Of a DNA stretch of 56,099 nucleotides, positions 8,140 to 16,249 are shown piece after piece (position 1 is the first letter of the stretch; each line of letters begins with the position of its first letter). This DNA is from Chloroflexota bacterium. GTDB lineage: Bacteria > Chloroflexota > Anaerolineae > Aggregatilineales > J027. A program made the position numbers and the translations under genes. Under the pieces are notes generated by a model. The model made no database searches, was not told the DNA's origin, and saw only the letters and a program-made list of their open reading frames with translations. The stretch covers positions 1 through 56,099 of the forward strand of contig JABFGB010000033.1 of the NCBI GenBank assembly GCA_013112715.1, given 5' to 3'.

Positions 8140-8187
8140 AGTCTACGACTTTACAAGTCTACAAGACTACAAGTCTACGAGTCTACA
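8140..8187 (+). repeat. six tandem 8-bp repeats (iteron-like)
   Basis: Consecutive units are AGTCTACG, ACTTTACA, AGTCTACA, AGACTACA, AGTCTACG and AGTCTACA, with consensus AGTCTACA. Four units keep AGTCTAC exactly. The array ends 214 bases before the replication-protein start. Short direct repeats here are expected of binding sites for that protein. Iterons are usually 17-22 bp, so 8 bp is short and more like phage replisome-organiser sites. Confidence 0.75.
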
Positions 8188-8193
8188 GAATGG

Positions 8194-8216
8194 GTATATG
8201 ATGGCTTTTCATATAC
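8194..8216. repeat. 8-bp perfect inverted repeat next to the tandem array
   Basis: GTATATGA (8194-8201) and TCATATAC (8209-8216) flank a seven-base loop, seven bases after the tandem array. AT-rich sequence follows. It may be part of an unwinding element or a regulator site. Confidence 0.6.
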
Positions 8217-8401
8217 TCATACTAAGATTATCGCTCTATTGAGCCAAAAAGTCAAGGGTTTTTAACGCAAATTTAAGCTAAATCCCAAAATTGGCTATTT
8301 TGACTGTAAGGGGCAAGACTTAGCAAAATCTGTTTAGGCTCACTGTCAAGTTCAATTAGTTATTCACAAGCAAAGCGAGATGCAATTGTAAGGATAATCC
8401 C

Positions 8402-9661
8402 ATGAACAAGCCAGTTTCTCTTGACAATGAACCCAACAAACCCGATATTCCAGTGGTATTTTCCAAAGCCCTCGCCAATATTTTTGGCCCAGAAGCCGCG
8501 CTGGTCTTGCAACAAACGCATTACATGACCGGGGTGTTTGCCAGCAAAGAAGACAACCGCATCAACGGCTATTTTTGGTATCGCCACGCCTATGCCGATT
8601 GGCACGCCGACTATCCCTTTTGGAGTGCTGCCACGTTTAAGCTGGCGATCTCGAAACTTGAAAAGGCCGGGATTTTAGTCGGAGCACAGCTTTCAAACAA
8701 CAAGTTTGACAAGGGCAAGTGGTATCGCATTGATTATGACCGCCTGAATGAATTTATCCCCTCGGCGGATAGCAAATTGTTTTTCGATGGAAATTTACCC
8801 ACCAACCGATTGGATGGAAATCGCCAATCGAGTGATGCAAAATCCCCCCATCGAGTGGAGACCCCGACCCCATCGTCGGCAAATTTTGACCCATCGGTTG
8901 GTACAACATTACCCGTCGAGCGGTTGGCAGCGAGCCGATCTAAGAATAAGAATTCACGGATTGAAAATCACTCACCAGATTTACCGAATGAAACACATTC
9001 AGTAAACACACAAAAAATGGATAGAGATTCATCACCCACCCCCCACCCTGCTGAAATTTCGTTGGTCGAAACCGAAGGCACTCCGAGCCGCAGCGAGGGG
9101 CAATCTGAAACTTCATCTTCGTCTGAGATTTCACATGACGAAGCTAAAGAAATGGCCCGCGAGATTTACAATTTTGGCCCGCTGCGTGGATTGGTAAGTT
9201 TCTGTTTGATGCCAGAGCTATCCGGGGTCAAACCGGGGCCGCGTGAATGGAAACGGCTGCGTAAAGTTTTGAACGAGATCGAAGCTATGACCCCAAGCGA
9301 CGTGCCGATCAGCAGTGAGTTGTTCGAGGTGGATTTCCGGTTGTGGTGGTTTATGTATGGCCCGGGACAGGATGGGGAGCCGATTCGTGTCGCCGAATAT
9401 TTGCCGACGGTGTGGCCGCGCTTCTTGGCCCATCACCGCCAAAACCGTAACTGGGTCATGGAATTTGGGGTGCGCCACGCGGGATGGCTGGCATTCTGCA
9501 AACAGGACCCACAAGGTTTTGCGGAACTCTATGCTGCCAAAAATCGGGATAAGCGAAACCGCCCATCTTTTGGCCCTTCTCAGCTTGCTGAATTGAGCCA
9601 AGCCAATCAGGTGGATGAGGACGCAATTTTGGAGGCGATGATCTGTGAGGCGAGTGTTTGA
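8402..9661 (+). CDS. phage/plasmid-type replication initiation or replisome-organiser protein
   Basis: A 419-residue protein. The N-terminal ~115 residues form a winged-helix domain of the type in phage, ICE and plasmid replication proteins: VVFSKALANIFGPEAALVLQ, then YADWHADYPFWSAATFKLAI, KLEKAGILVGAQLSN and DKGKWYRIDYDRLNE. A polar, Ser/Thr/Pro-rich linker (about 125-250) precedes a C-terminal domain (about 250-419) with Trp-rich helices. AAGGA lies seven bases before the ATG. It follows a tandem-repeat region and precedes parA/parB, supporting origin binding or helicase loading. The N-terminal match is strong; the C-terminus is unassigned. Confidence 0.75.
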   Translation: MNKPVSLDNEPNKPDIPVVFSKALANIFGPEAALVLQQTHYMTGVFASKEDNRINGYFWYRHAYADWHADYPFWSAATFKLAISKLEKAGILVGAQLSNNKFDKGKWYRIDYDRLNEFIPSADSKLFFDGNLPTNRLDGNRQSSDAKSPHRVETPTPSSANFDPSVGTTLPVERLAASRSKNKNSRIENHSPDLPNETHSVNTQKMDRDSSPTPHPAEISLVETEGTPSRSEGQSETSSSSEISHDEAKEMAREIYNFGPLRGLVSFCLMPELSGVKPGPREWKRLRKVLNEIEAMTPSDVPISSELFEVDFRLWWFMYGPGQDGEPIRVAEYLPTVWPRFLAHHRQNRNWVMEFGVRHAGWLAFCKQDPQGFAELYAAKNRDKRNRPSFGPSQLAELSQANQVDEDAILEAMICEASV

Positions 9662-9769
9662 TGGCGTATCCCAACCAACAAGGAGGTTTTAACCCCTTGT
9701 TCCGACGGATTGTTTTGAGGCAAATTCGACTTGGGGAAGCGATTTAGAACCGAACTATAACAATCGCTA

Positions 9770-9798
9770 CCGACAGAGAAAGTTTTGCGATGTATACT
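9770..9798 (+). promoter_or_regulatory. candidate promoter of the par operon
   Basis: TATACT (9793-9798) with CCGACA (9770-9775) at a 17-base spacing, about 100 bases upstream of parA. The -10 is good, the -35 weak. Confidence 0.4.
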
Positions 9799-9825
9799 AC
9801 GAGTAACCGAAAAATATTCGTGCGG

Positions 9826-9871
9826 ACATCCAGTGCGACCAATGACCTACGAGGCTGTGGTCATTGGATGT
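9826..9871. promoter_or_regulatory. inverted repeat in the parA leader, candidate parS or operator
   Basis: CCAATGAC (9839-9846) and GTCATTGG (9860-9867) are perfect arms. An outer ACATCC (9826-9831) also matches GGATGT (9866-9871), giving alternative pairings. It lies between the candidate promoter and the parA ribosome-binding site, where autoregulatory operators and centromere sites of plasmid partition operons are found. It does not match the chromosomal parS consensus. Confidence 0.5.
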
Positions 9872-9896
9872 GAAATGACGTGAGGAGATAATTTTT

Positions 9897-10718
9897 ATGG
9901 GTACGACGATTGCGCTTATGAACCAAAAGGGTGGCGTTGGCAAAACCACGATGACCATCCACCTCGGGGTCGGGTTAGCGGCGATGGGTTATCAGGTAGC
10001 GATGGTGGATATGGACCCGCAAGGCCATATTGCGATGTCATTCGCGCTGGTAGACGAGGTGGGCCGACCACGTGAGGGCATTTTTGAACTGCTGGTCAAT
10101 GGCGAACCGCTGAACTCGGTGTTGATGATGGCCCCTACTGATGAATATGAATCTATTCAGCGCCAACCCGGTGGACAGCTTTACATTTTGCCGGGTGGAC
10201 AAAAGACCCAGTTGGCCGCGATCAATATTCAACTCGATGGGGCCGATTTTGGGGCAGTCGAACGTTCGCTCAAGCCTCTGCAAGACATGACCGATTTTGT
10301 GTTGATTGATACCGCGCCGACAGCCTCCCTTTTTACCCCTGCGATTCTGGCGGCGGCAGATTTTGTACTTTGCCCCACCGAGATGTCGCGTCTAAGCCTC
10401 CACGGGTTGGAAAAAATCACCCAGATGATGACAAATTTGGCGGGGCTACATAACGCCGAAATTTTGGGCATTATTCCGATGATGACACGTGCCAACACCC
10501 GCGAACATAAAGATCGCTTGGACGAACTTCAGGAACTCTACCCCGGCAGGGTCTGGTACAAAGAAGAAATTCCGTTAAGTACCGTCTGGAAAGAAGCCTC
10601 CGATGCGGCGCGGACGGTTTTCACCTACGCCCCTCGTCATTCCGCTGTGGATACTGCGTGGAAATTGATTGACCGATTTTTGAAGGCCGTTGAAGGAGTA
10701 CCCTATGGACAGGTCTAA
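9897..10718 (+). CDS. parA: ParA-family partition ATPase
   Basis: A 273-residue deviant Walker ATPase that positions DNA cargo by cycling on the nucleoid with its ParB partner. MNQKGGVGKTTMTIHLGVGL holds the deviant Walker A motif (signature Lys in KGGVGKTT), VAMVDMDPQGH is the A' motif and VLIDTAPTASLFTPA is Walker B. It lacks the N-terminal helix-turn-helix of type Ia plasmid ParAs, so it resembles chromosomal/type Ib enzymes. GTGAGGAG precedes the ATG. It overlaps parB by 14 bases, implying coupled translation, and starts a co-directional run of five genes. The family is certain; whether the cargo is a plasmid, a chromid or an integrated element is not. Confidence 0.94.
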   Translation: MGTTIALMNQKGGVGKTTMTIHLGVGLAAMGYQVAMVDMDPQGHIAMSFALVDEVGRPREGIFELLVNGEPLNSVLMMAPTDEYESIQRQPGGQLYILPGGQKTQLAAINIQLDGADFGAVERSLKPLQDMTDFVLIDTAPTASLFTPAILAAADFVLCPTEMSRLSLHGLEKITQMMTNLAGLHNAEILGIIPMMTRANTREHKDRLDELQELYPGRVWYKEEIPLSTVWKEASDAARTVFTYAPRHSAVDTAWKLIDRFLKAVEGVPYGQV

Positions 10719-11769
10719 GCCGAACAGCCGCCGACCTCCACGCGCTGCTGGTTCGACATCGTTTCTGGAGGCATTGGAATTAGCAACGCAACATCCCAAT
10801 GAAGGCCGCCCGGTTGATTTGCCTCTGTCGCAAATCGTCATTGACGAACAGATTCAGGTGCGCGTGGATGGGCTTGATGAAGAACGGGTGGAACAGTACA
10901 CCATTGTGATTGAAAATGGTGGAGACATGGCACCCATTATCGTTTTCCAAGACACGAATGGAAACCACCTTCTGGCCGATGGGTTTCATCGGGTCGAAGC
11001 CTATCGTCGGGCTGGACGGAATAACATTAGAGCCTATGTTTCGAAGGGGGGCTATGAGGCTGCCTACGAATATGCCGAGAACGCAAACCTTGAACACGGC
11101 CTAGCCTATTCCAATGAAGACAAGAAAAATATTCTGCGCCGACGTATCAAGCAAGGCCGGACGTGGTTTGAGTGGAGTGGCGACGGAAAACTCAACCCGC
11201 GTGTGTCGTATAACGAGATGGCCCGCCAGTTGGGGGTCAGCCAGCCGACCATCACATCATGGGTGAACAGTATTTTGAGTGAACTAAGTCAATCAACTTC
11301 AAAGAATTTAGAAGTTGATCGGTCACAGGTCGTTGGCAAAGATGGCAAAGTGCGTGACGTGAGCCGTATTGGGTCGGCAACCGCCAGCAAGCCCAAAACC
11401 GAACGTGCCCCTCGGTCTGTTGAACCCGAAAATGGGGAGGATTTTGAGGATGACAAGTTTAGCACCTCGACCCATATGGTTATCAATGTCGGAGGTGAAT
11501 CGCGGGTAGTTGAAAAACGTCCGGCGTCACCACCCTCTGGCACACGTAATCCCGACAAAGATTTGGCGGTGCAAATGGAAGCGGACATTACCGATGTGCT
11601 ATCTCGACTCACTCGCTACGAGCCCACCCAAGTGAACGTATTATGGTTATTGGGCAAGGATCGTGTCGAAGAAGTCAAGTCGTCGTTGGGTCAATTGGAA
11701 CTGTGGGTACAAGAGATGTACGAATTTTTGTCGAGTATTCCGACTCCTCCGGATCGGCCCAAAGTGTAA
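10705..11769 (+). CDS. parB: ParB-like DNA-binding partition protein
   Basis: A 354-residue protein. A ParB/sulfiredoxin-type N-terminal domain (about 35-130) includes LPLSQIVIDEQIQVRVDGLD, HLLADGFHRVEAYRRAG and a following AAYEYAENANLEHGLAYSNE. A helix-turn-helix (about 170-190) reads SYNEMARQLGVSQPTITSWV. The middle is low complexity and a C-terminal helical segment (about 285-350) may dimerise. The usual chromosomal GERRxRA box is replaced by GFHRVEAYRRAG, nearer to plasmid/phage ParB-like proteins. ATG 10705 is used because AAGGAG lies just upstream; the earlier in-frame TTG is not. It would bind a centromere, perhaps the inverted repeat before parA. Confidence 0.9.
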   Translation: MDRSKPNSRRPPRAAGSTSFLEALELATQHPNEGRPVDLPLSQIVIDEQIQVRVDGLDEERVEQYTIVIENGGDMAPIIVFQDTNGNHLLADGFHRVEAYRRAGRNNIRAYVSKGGYEAAYEYAENANLEHGLAYSNEDKKNILRRRIKQGRTWFEWSGDGKLNPRVSYNEMARQLGVSQPTITSWVNSILSELSQSTSKNLEVDRSQVVGKDGKVRDVSRIGSATASKPKTERAPRSVEPENGEDFEDDKFSTSTHMVINVGGESRVVEKRPASPPSGTRNPDKDLAVQMEADITDVLSRLTRYEPTQVNVLWLLGKDRVEEVKSSLGQLELWVQEMYEFLSSIPTPPDRPKV

Positions 11770-11780
11770 AAGGGGCGGTC

Positions 11781-11996
11781 ATGGCCGAAAAAGTTCAGGT
11801 CTGCGATTGGTGTGGGGCAAGCTGGCAACTCCATTGGAAGTGCCAGATTATTTGCCCCAACTGTGGCGCGAAACAAGATTGCAGTGACTTGTTTGTGGAC
11901 TACGATGAACTCCAGCGCCAACGCGAGGCACGCGGGTTGGATTTGCTTGAGCCAACCCGGACCACTTGGATAGACGCCGAACATTCCGTTAAATAG
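11781..11996 (+). CDS. small zinc-ribbon protein
   Basis: A 71-residue protein with two CxxC knuckles, VCDWCGASW and IICPNCGAKQDC, spaced as in a zinc ribbon, followed by an acidic helical tail. AGGGG precedes the ATG by seven bases. It starts 11 bases after parB and ends 42 bases before the peptidase gene, so it belongs to the same transcript. Zinc ribbons of this size usually bridge proteins or nucleic acids; the partner is unknown. The longer frame from 11643 is rejected because it overlaps parB deeply. Confidence 0.75.
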   Translation: MAEKVQVCDWCGASWQLHWKCQIICPNCGAKQDCSDLFVDYDELQRQREARGLDLLEPTRTTWIDAEHSVK

Positions 11997-12038
11997 CCGA
12001 ACGATTTTTTGCGAGATGCAATCACCAAAGGGGACATT

Positions 12039-13406
12039 ATGCGCCTAGCAATTACGGTCAGCTTGGCAAAGGTCAATCAAAAACTGCTGCACATCACCGT
12101 TGAGGGTCAATCGCTTCAAGATGAAACAACCCTTCTGCTCGAAGCACTCGCCGATGTCCCCGGCATCAAAGTTTCTAATTTACAGTCGCAGGATGGTTGG
12201 GGAAATCCGCTGATCTGTAACCTAAGCGAGAAAAAACTGACCCTCCCGGCCAAGCGATTTTTGGTGGACTACGATCTGGAAACCACCTATACCGACTGTA
12301 TAGGGGCCGACCGGGATGTCTATTTGATGTACCCCTTTATCAACGACCATGAGGTATTTTTTGGGGTTGGCAGTGTTCCCGTTCCCACACCCCTGCACGA
12401 ATGGGTCAATGATTTGCAGGTGCAGTTTCAAATTAAAGACGTTCCAGTGGGTTGGAATGTTTTTTCGAATGGAATGCAGGGACAAATCGAGCCGACCAAA
12501 TTGGAAGGTTTTTTTGTCTATGCCGCCGCAGGCTTGACCCCCGAAGAACATACTTATGTTGCACAGAAGAGCCTCATGGTTTTTAATCTAGTCGTGCAGT
12601 GTAGCAAAACGATTCCCCTACATACCTATGAATTATGGAACATGATAGATCGTTTTATGGTCTGGATTGAGAGTTCCGTTGCGCCCTATCGTGGTCAACA
12701 AGACATCAACATTCTAATTCTGCAGGCCCCCGACGATTTTGAACAGCAGATCGACGGGCGGACTTTTGCGACGGGTGAAAATGTCCCCAACGGCATCATC
12801 GTCTATGGCCCCCAAAATCCGGCCTATTTATGGAAGATGTTCGAGCACGATAACTATGCCTATTTTTTGGAGGATGGGTTGGCCCATGAACTGACCCATT
12901 TTTATACCACCTCCAGTTGGACGGGTCGTTCCAAGTCGGTACTCTATCCCAGCCCGACCTGCCCTCCCGAAGAGGCCCGATTGATCGGCGAAATGCTCAA
13001 CCAATATTGTTACAATCAATTTATGTACCGTGAAAATCCTAATCAATTCCTGACCTACTATCTGGCCCGTGCGCTGCAAAAGCAGCAAAAACACGGTGGT
13101 CGCAGTCCTATCCTTGACCTCTTTTTGCTCGACACCTATCTGCGGCGGCAGGGTCATTCGGTCTTGGCCCTGTTTGGGGTGATGGTCTGGGAAAAACAGC
13201 GGCGACCCGGCCCCTATGAGTCGGCCCAGTGGATGTTTAATGTGATGCACGATTGGTTGGGGCTGGATGTGCCTCAACACCTGAAGGGTCAATTACTCGG
13301 CAAGGAAGCCCCGAATTATGTCGCGTTGGTAGATCGGGCGCTTCGGGAACGAGGTTATACGCTGGTGCATCATCATGACACAATTGACATTCGACAGGAA
13401 TTTTAA
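12039..13406 (+). CDS. M61-like HExxH metallopeptidase
   Basis: A 455-residue protein with no signal peptide. A beta-rich N-terminal half precedes a gluzincin-type catalytic domain: LAHELTHFY gives H283-E284-x-x-H287, with a candidate third zinc ligand at E311/E312 in PPEEARLIGEML. The arrangement resembles the M61 glycyl aminopeptidase family, but no PDZ domain is visible. ATG 12039 follows AAAGGGG. It ends three bases before the ADP-ribosylglycohydrolase gene. A cytosolic peptidase in a partition operon has no obvious housekeeping role; cleaving an operon product or an invading protein is a speculation. Confidence 0.75.
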   Translation: MRLAITVSLAKVNQKLLHITVEGQSLQDETTLLLEALADVPGIKVSNLQSQDGWGNPLICNLSEKKLTLPAKRFLVDYDLETTYTDCIGADRDVYLMYPFINDHEVFFGVGSVPVPTPLHEWVNDLQVQFQIKDVPVGWNVFSNGMQGQIEPTKLEGFFVYAAAGLTPEEHTYVAQKSLMVFNLVVQCSKTIPLHTYELWNMIDRFMVWIESSVAPYRGQQDINILILQAPDDFEQQIDGRTFATGENVPNGIIVYGPQNPAYLWKMFEHDNYAYFLEDGLAHELTHFYTTSSWTGRSKSVLYPSPTCPPEEARLIGEMLNQYCYNQFMYRENPNQFLTYYLARALQKQQKHGGRSPILDLFLLDTYLRRQGHSVLALFGVMVWEKQRRPGPYESAQWMFNVMHDWLGLDVPQHLKGQLLGKEAPNYVALVDRALRERGYTLVHHHDTIDIRQEF

Positions 13407-13408
13407 GA

Positions 13409-14320
13409 ATGCCCTCTCTCGAAGATGCACGTTTGGCGCTCGAAGGGTTGTCGGTTGGGGATGCCTTTGGGGAAAACTTTTTCCACTTCCCCAAAGATTC
13501 ATTAGGTCAACGAATCGAGCGGCGCGAATTGCCGGAGAGTCAATGGCGCTATACCGATGACACCAACATGGCCCTTTCGATCTATTGTCTGTTACGCAAA
13601 AAAGGCGAGATAGACCAAGACACCCTTGCCATCAGTTTCGCGGCGCATTACGACCCCGAACGCAAATATGGGGCGGGGGCAGGTCGGCTATTGCGACAAA
13701 TTGGCACGAAAGGACATTGGTGGCGTGAAGCCTCGCACGAACTGTTTGGCGGGCAGGGGTCATTTGGGAATGGAGCAGCCATGCGAGTGGCCCCAGTGGG
13801 TGGCTATTATGCCGACGATATAGAACAGGTTGTCACCCTTGCTACTCAAACTTCGGAAGTCACCCATGCCCACCCCGAAGGCATTGCGGGTGGCATCGCG
13901 GTGGCGGTGGCGGTGGCAATGGCCTCGCGGCTACGTGGCTCACCCCCTCCCATGCGTCAGGCATTTATCGAAATGGTGCTGCCGCATGTGCCGGAAAGCG
14001 AGGTCAAAAGCGGACTGCGCCGTGCCTGCGAAATCCAATCCAATCAAGTGGCCCATGCTTCCCAAATGTTAGGCAACGGCCTGTTGATTTCGGCCCAAGA
14101 CACTGTGCCGTTTTGTGTGTGGTGCGCGGGGGCCTATCTGAGCAACTATGAGGAGGCCCTCTGGCAGACTGCCTCCGTTTATGGGGATATAGATACCAAC
14201 TGCGCGATAGTCGGGGGCATCGTGGCGTCATATGTTGGACAGGCAGGTATCCCAGTGGAGTGGATTCAGCACCGCGAACCTCTGCCGGAATGGGCGGTTG
14301 GCGTGGAGAATATTGGCTGA
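13409..14320 (+). CDS. ADP-ribosylglycohydrolase (DraG/ARH family)
   Basis: A 303-residue enzyme expected to remove ADP-ribose from protein, nucleic acid or small molecules with two Mg ions. Family motifs are in order: LSVGDAFGENFFHFP, WRYTDDTNMALSIY (metal-binding TDDT, near residue 50), GNGAAMRVAPVGGYY, VTHAHPEGIAGGIAVA and YGDIDTNCAIVGGIVASY (second metal site near residue 250). The usual GGDTDT is YGDIDT here. Two bases separate it from the peptidase stop codon, so translation is probably coupled. It is the last gene of the par run and faces the convergent phosphatase gene. Confidence 0.92.
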   Translation: MPSLEDARLALEGLSVGDAFGENFFHFPKDSLGQRIERRELPESQWRYTDDTNMALSIYCLLRKKGEIDQDTLAISFAAHYDPERKYGAGAGRLLRQIGTKGHWWREASHELFGGQGSFGNGAAMRVAPVGGYYADDIEQVVTLATQTSEVTHAHPEGIAGGIAVAVAVAMASRLRGSPPPMRQAFIEMVLPHVPESEVKSGLRRACEIQSNQVAHASQMLGNGLLISAQDTVPFCVWCAGAYLSNYEEALWQTASVYGDIDTNCAIVGGIVASYVGQAGIPVEWIQHREPLPEWAVGVENIG

Positions 14321-14337
14321 TTAGGATTATTTATATT

Positions 14338-14359
14338 AAATATTATGATAATAATATTT
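14338..14359. repeat. AT-only hairpin between convergent operons
   Basis: AAATATTAT (14338-14346) and ATAATATTT (14351-14359) form a perfect nine-base stem with a four-base loop, in an 80-base AT-rich gap between two convergent operons. It may serve as a weak terminator for both. Confidence 0.5.
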
Positions 14360-14401
14360 GATTATATAAAATTGCCATTAAAAACACTATTCAAAACTAC
14401 T

Positions 14402-16204
14402 TCACGATTGCCGTTTCACGACGAATAGGGTCAGGTCATCGGATTGGGGGAGTTCACCCGTAAACCCTGAGACAGCGCCTACAATCGCGTCCACAATATT
14501 GCTGGCGGGTTCACTGGCGTGGGCTTCGACGGCGGCCCGCAAACGTGCATCGCCAAATAAATCGCCTGCTGCGTCCATTGCCTCGGTGACACCATCGGTA
14601 TAACAGATGATGATGTCCCCCGGCTGCATAATGATCTGATTTTCTTCAAGGCGGATTTGCTCAAACATGCCCAAGACAATGCCTTTGGCGTGCAGGGTCT
14701 CGAATGCGCCATGTTCGGCCCGCCACCACAGCGGTGGATTGTGTCCGCCATTGGCAAACACAAAGCGTGCCTCATTGGGATACAGCACCCCATAAAAGGC
14801 GGTCAAAAACACATCACTTTGCGCATCGGTGATGATCACCTCATTAGCCCGTACCAGCGCTTCGGCGGGGGCACGGCGTCCACTGCTGGCAACCGAGCGA
14901 ATGATGGTGCGGCTCATGGACATAAACAGGGCCGCCGGAATCCCCTTGCCGGCTACGTCGCCAATGACCATACCCAGCCGTTTGCCTTCACCGGCCAGCC
15001 AGAAAAAATCATAAAAATCACCGCCAATGAGCCGCGCTGCTTGATAATACGAACACATCTGCCAGCCCTCCATCACGGGGCACGAATCGGGCAGAAGGCT
15101 GAGTTGAATTTGGCGAGCCAGTGTCAATTCTTCTTCCAGCCGCCGACCCTCAGCTTCCTGTTGCAGCAGACGGGCTTTCTCAATAGCGATAGCGGCCTGA
15201 TTCGCCATCAATCGCAAAAAGCGGAGCTTATCAATATCCATTTTGTAGGCATGGCGCATATCCAAGACCAGCGTGCCAATCGAGTGCCCATCTACAATCA
15301 GCGGCACAATCACATGCCCATGAAACCCCTCGGCAGCTAACCAATCGGCACGGAAGGTCGGGGTGTCATTTTTCCAGATGTCCTCGATAACGATGGGCTG
15401 TTGTTTTCGCATGGCCCGCCCCGGCCCGGTGCGATCATCATTAGGCAGCAGACGGCGCTCGGCTACCGGGTCGGCCTGCCATCCGCTGACCGCCTTAAAT
15501 GCCAGCCATGCCGGGTCTTCGCTGGGGAGCAGTAGGGCGCAGGCATCGAAATTCAGCAGGCGGCGCACCTCCTCCACCAGATAATTCATTAGGTCTTGGA
15601 GTTCGGAGCGGCTGAGGAGTTGATTGGAGAATTCCAACAGCACGGCCTGTTCATGGATACGCTGTTCGCGCAGCATATCAAACAGGCGGGCACGTTCAAT
15701 CGCCGCCGCGATGATATTGCCAACGCTGTTGAGAATCGTCAGTGACTCCTCGTTGAATTCACTCCAATCCGAGGCCGCGACGTTCAAGATGCCGAGGGTC
15801 TGGTCGCCAATACGGAGGGGAGCCGAGGCGTGAACAATCAAACCGCGTGTATCCCCGCCCGATTCAATCAAACGGCTGCATTTGACCTCATTATAGGCCT
15901 CGGTCAATTTGCCCTTGTTGCAATAGCCCTGACAATCACACCCCCCATCCCACGCCTCGGGCCGTTCTAAATCCAGCGCGGGGGGCAGATTATGATAGGC
16001 TGCCAGCACATAGCCTTTGCCCCACCAGCGTTCTTGAGCATTCGGTGAAATCAAAAATATCCAGCCCGTTTGCAGGCCCATCAATTCCACCAGACGGGCA
16101 AGGACAGAATTTAAAGCACCTTGCACATCCACCGCGCTGTTGAGTGTGGCGGCGATTTCATTGAGCGTCGTTAGGCGCTCGATTAGAGTCGTTTCGTGAG
16201 ACAT
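14402..16204 (-). CDS. GAF-GAF-PP2C (SpoIIE/RsbU-type) serine phosphatase
   Basis: A 600-residue signalling phosphatase. GAF1 spans about 15-180, GAF2 about 205-345, then a helical linker (ARQIQLSLLPDSCP) and a PPM-type SpoIIE domain (about 375-598). The metal-binding acids sit in LIGGDFYDFF and VIGDVAGKGIPAALFM, and later in ICYTDGVTEAMD and SDDLTLFVV. GAF1 carries a cysteine cluster, GGCDCQGYCNKGK followed by VKCSRL, which could bind a metal, Fe-S centre or heme. Such enzymes dephosphorylate anti-anti-sigma proteins, none of which is encoded nearby. Start 16204 is preferred to 16243 because a G-rich box precedes it, but this is unsettled. It is third in an operon after two GyrB-like genes. 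Confidence 0.88.
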   Translation of the reverse strand: MSHETTLIERLTTLNEIAATLNSAVDVQGALNSVLARLVELMGLQTGWIFLISPNAQERWWGKGYVLAAYHNLPPALDLERPEAWDGGCDCQGYCNKGKLTEAYNEVKCSRLIESGGDTRGLIVHASAPLRIGDQTLGILNVAASDWSEFNEESLTILNSVGNIIAAAIERARLFDMLREQRIHEQAVLLEFSNQLLSRSELQDLMNYLVEEVRRLLNFDACALLLPSEDPAWLAFKAVSGWQADPVAERRLLPNDDRTGPGRAMRKQQPIVIEDIWKNDTPTFRADWLAAEGFHGHVIVPLIVDGHSIGTLVLDMRHAYKMDIDKLRFLRLMANQAAIAIEKARLLQQEAEGRRLEEELTLARQIQLSLLPDSCPVMEGWQMCSYYQAARLIGGDFYDFFWLAGEGKRLGMVIGDVAGKGIPAALFMSMSRTIIRSVASSGRRAPAEALVRANEVIITDAQSDVFLTAFYGVLYPNEARFVFANGGHNPPLWWRAEHGAFETLHAKGIVLGMFEQIRLEENQIIMQPGDIIICYTDGVTEAMDAAGDLFGDARLRAAVEAHASEPASNIVDAIVGAVSGFTGELPQSDDLTLFVVKRQS

Positions 16205-16249
16205 GACCCCCCACTGAGTCATCGGTACATTTTTCGGACGCATGGTCTA

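Larger units (their letters stand above)
7732..8401. other. 670-base non-coding region, candidate replication origin
   Basis: No convincing gene; a 63-codon frame at 7809-8000 lacks a good start. The region holds a hairpin (8086-8128), six tandem 8-bp repeats (8140-8187), a perfect inverted repeat (8194-8216) and AT-rich sequence (about 8218-8340), directly upstream of a replication-protein gene. This is the usual layout of an iteron-type or phage-type origin. Origin function is inferred. Confidence 0.55.

Noticed and set aside
8140..8187. Could the tandem repeats be a CRISPR array?
   Set aside because: Units are 8 bp with no spacers, so this is a tandem array, not a CRISPR.
11643..11780. 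Long start for the zinc-ribbon gene
   Set aside because: It would overlap parB by over 120 bases in another frame; the ATG at 11781 has its own ribosome-binding site.
14657..15340. 227-codon plus-strand open frame
   Set aside because: Shadow of the GAF-PP2C phosphatase gene on the minus strand, with no domain match or start signal.
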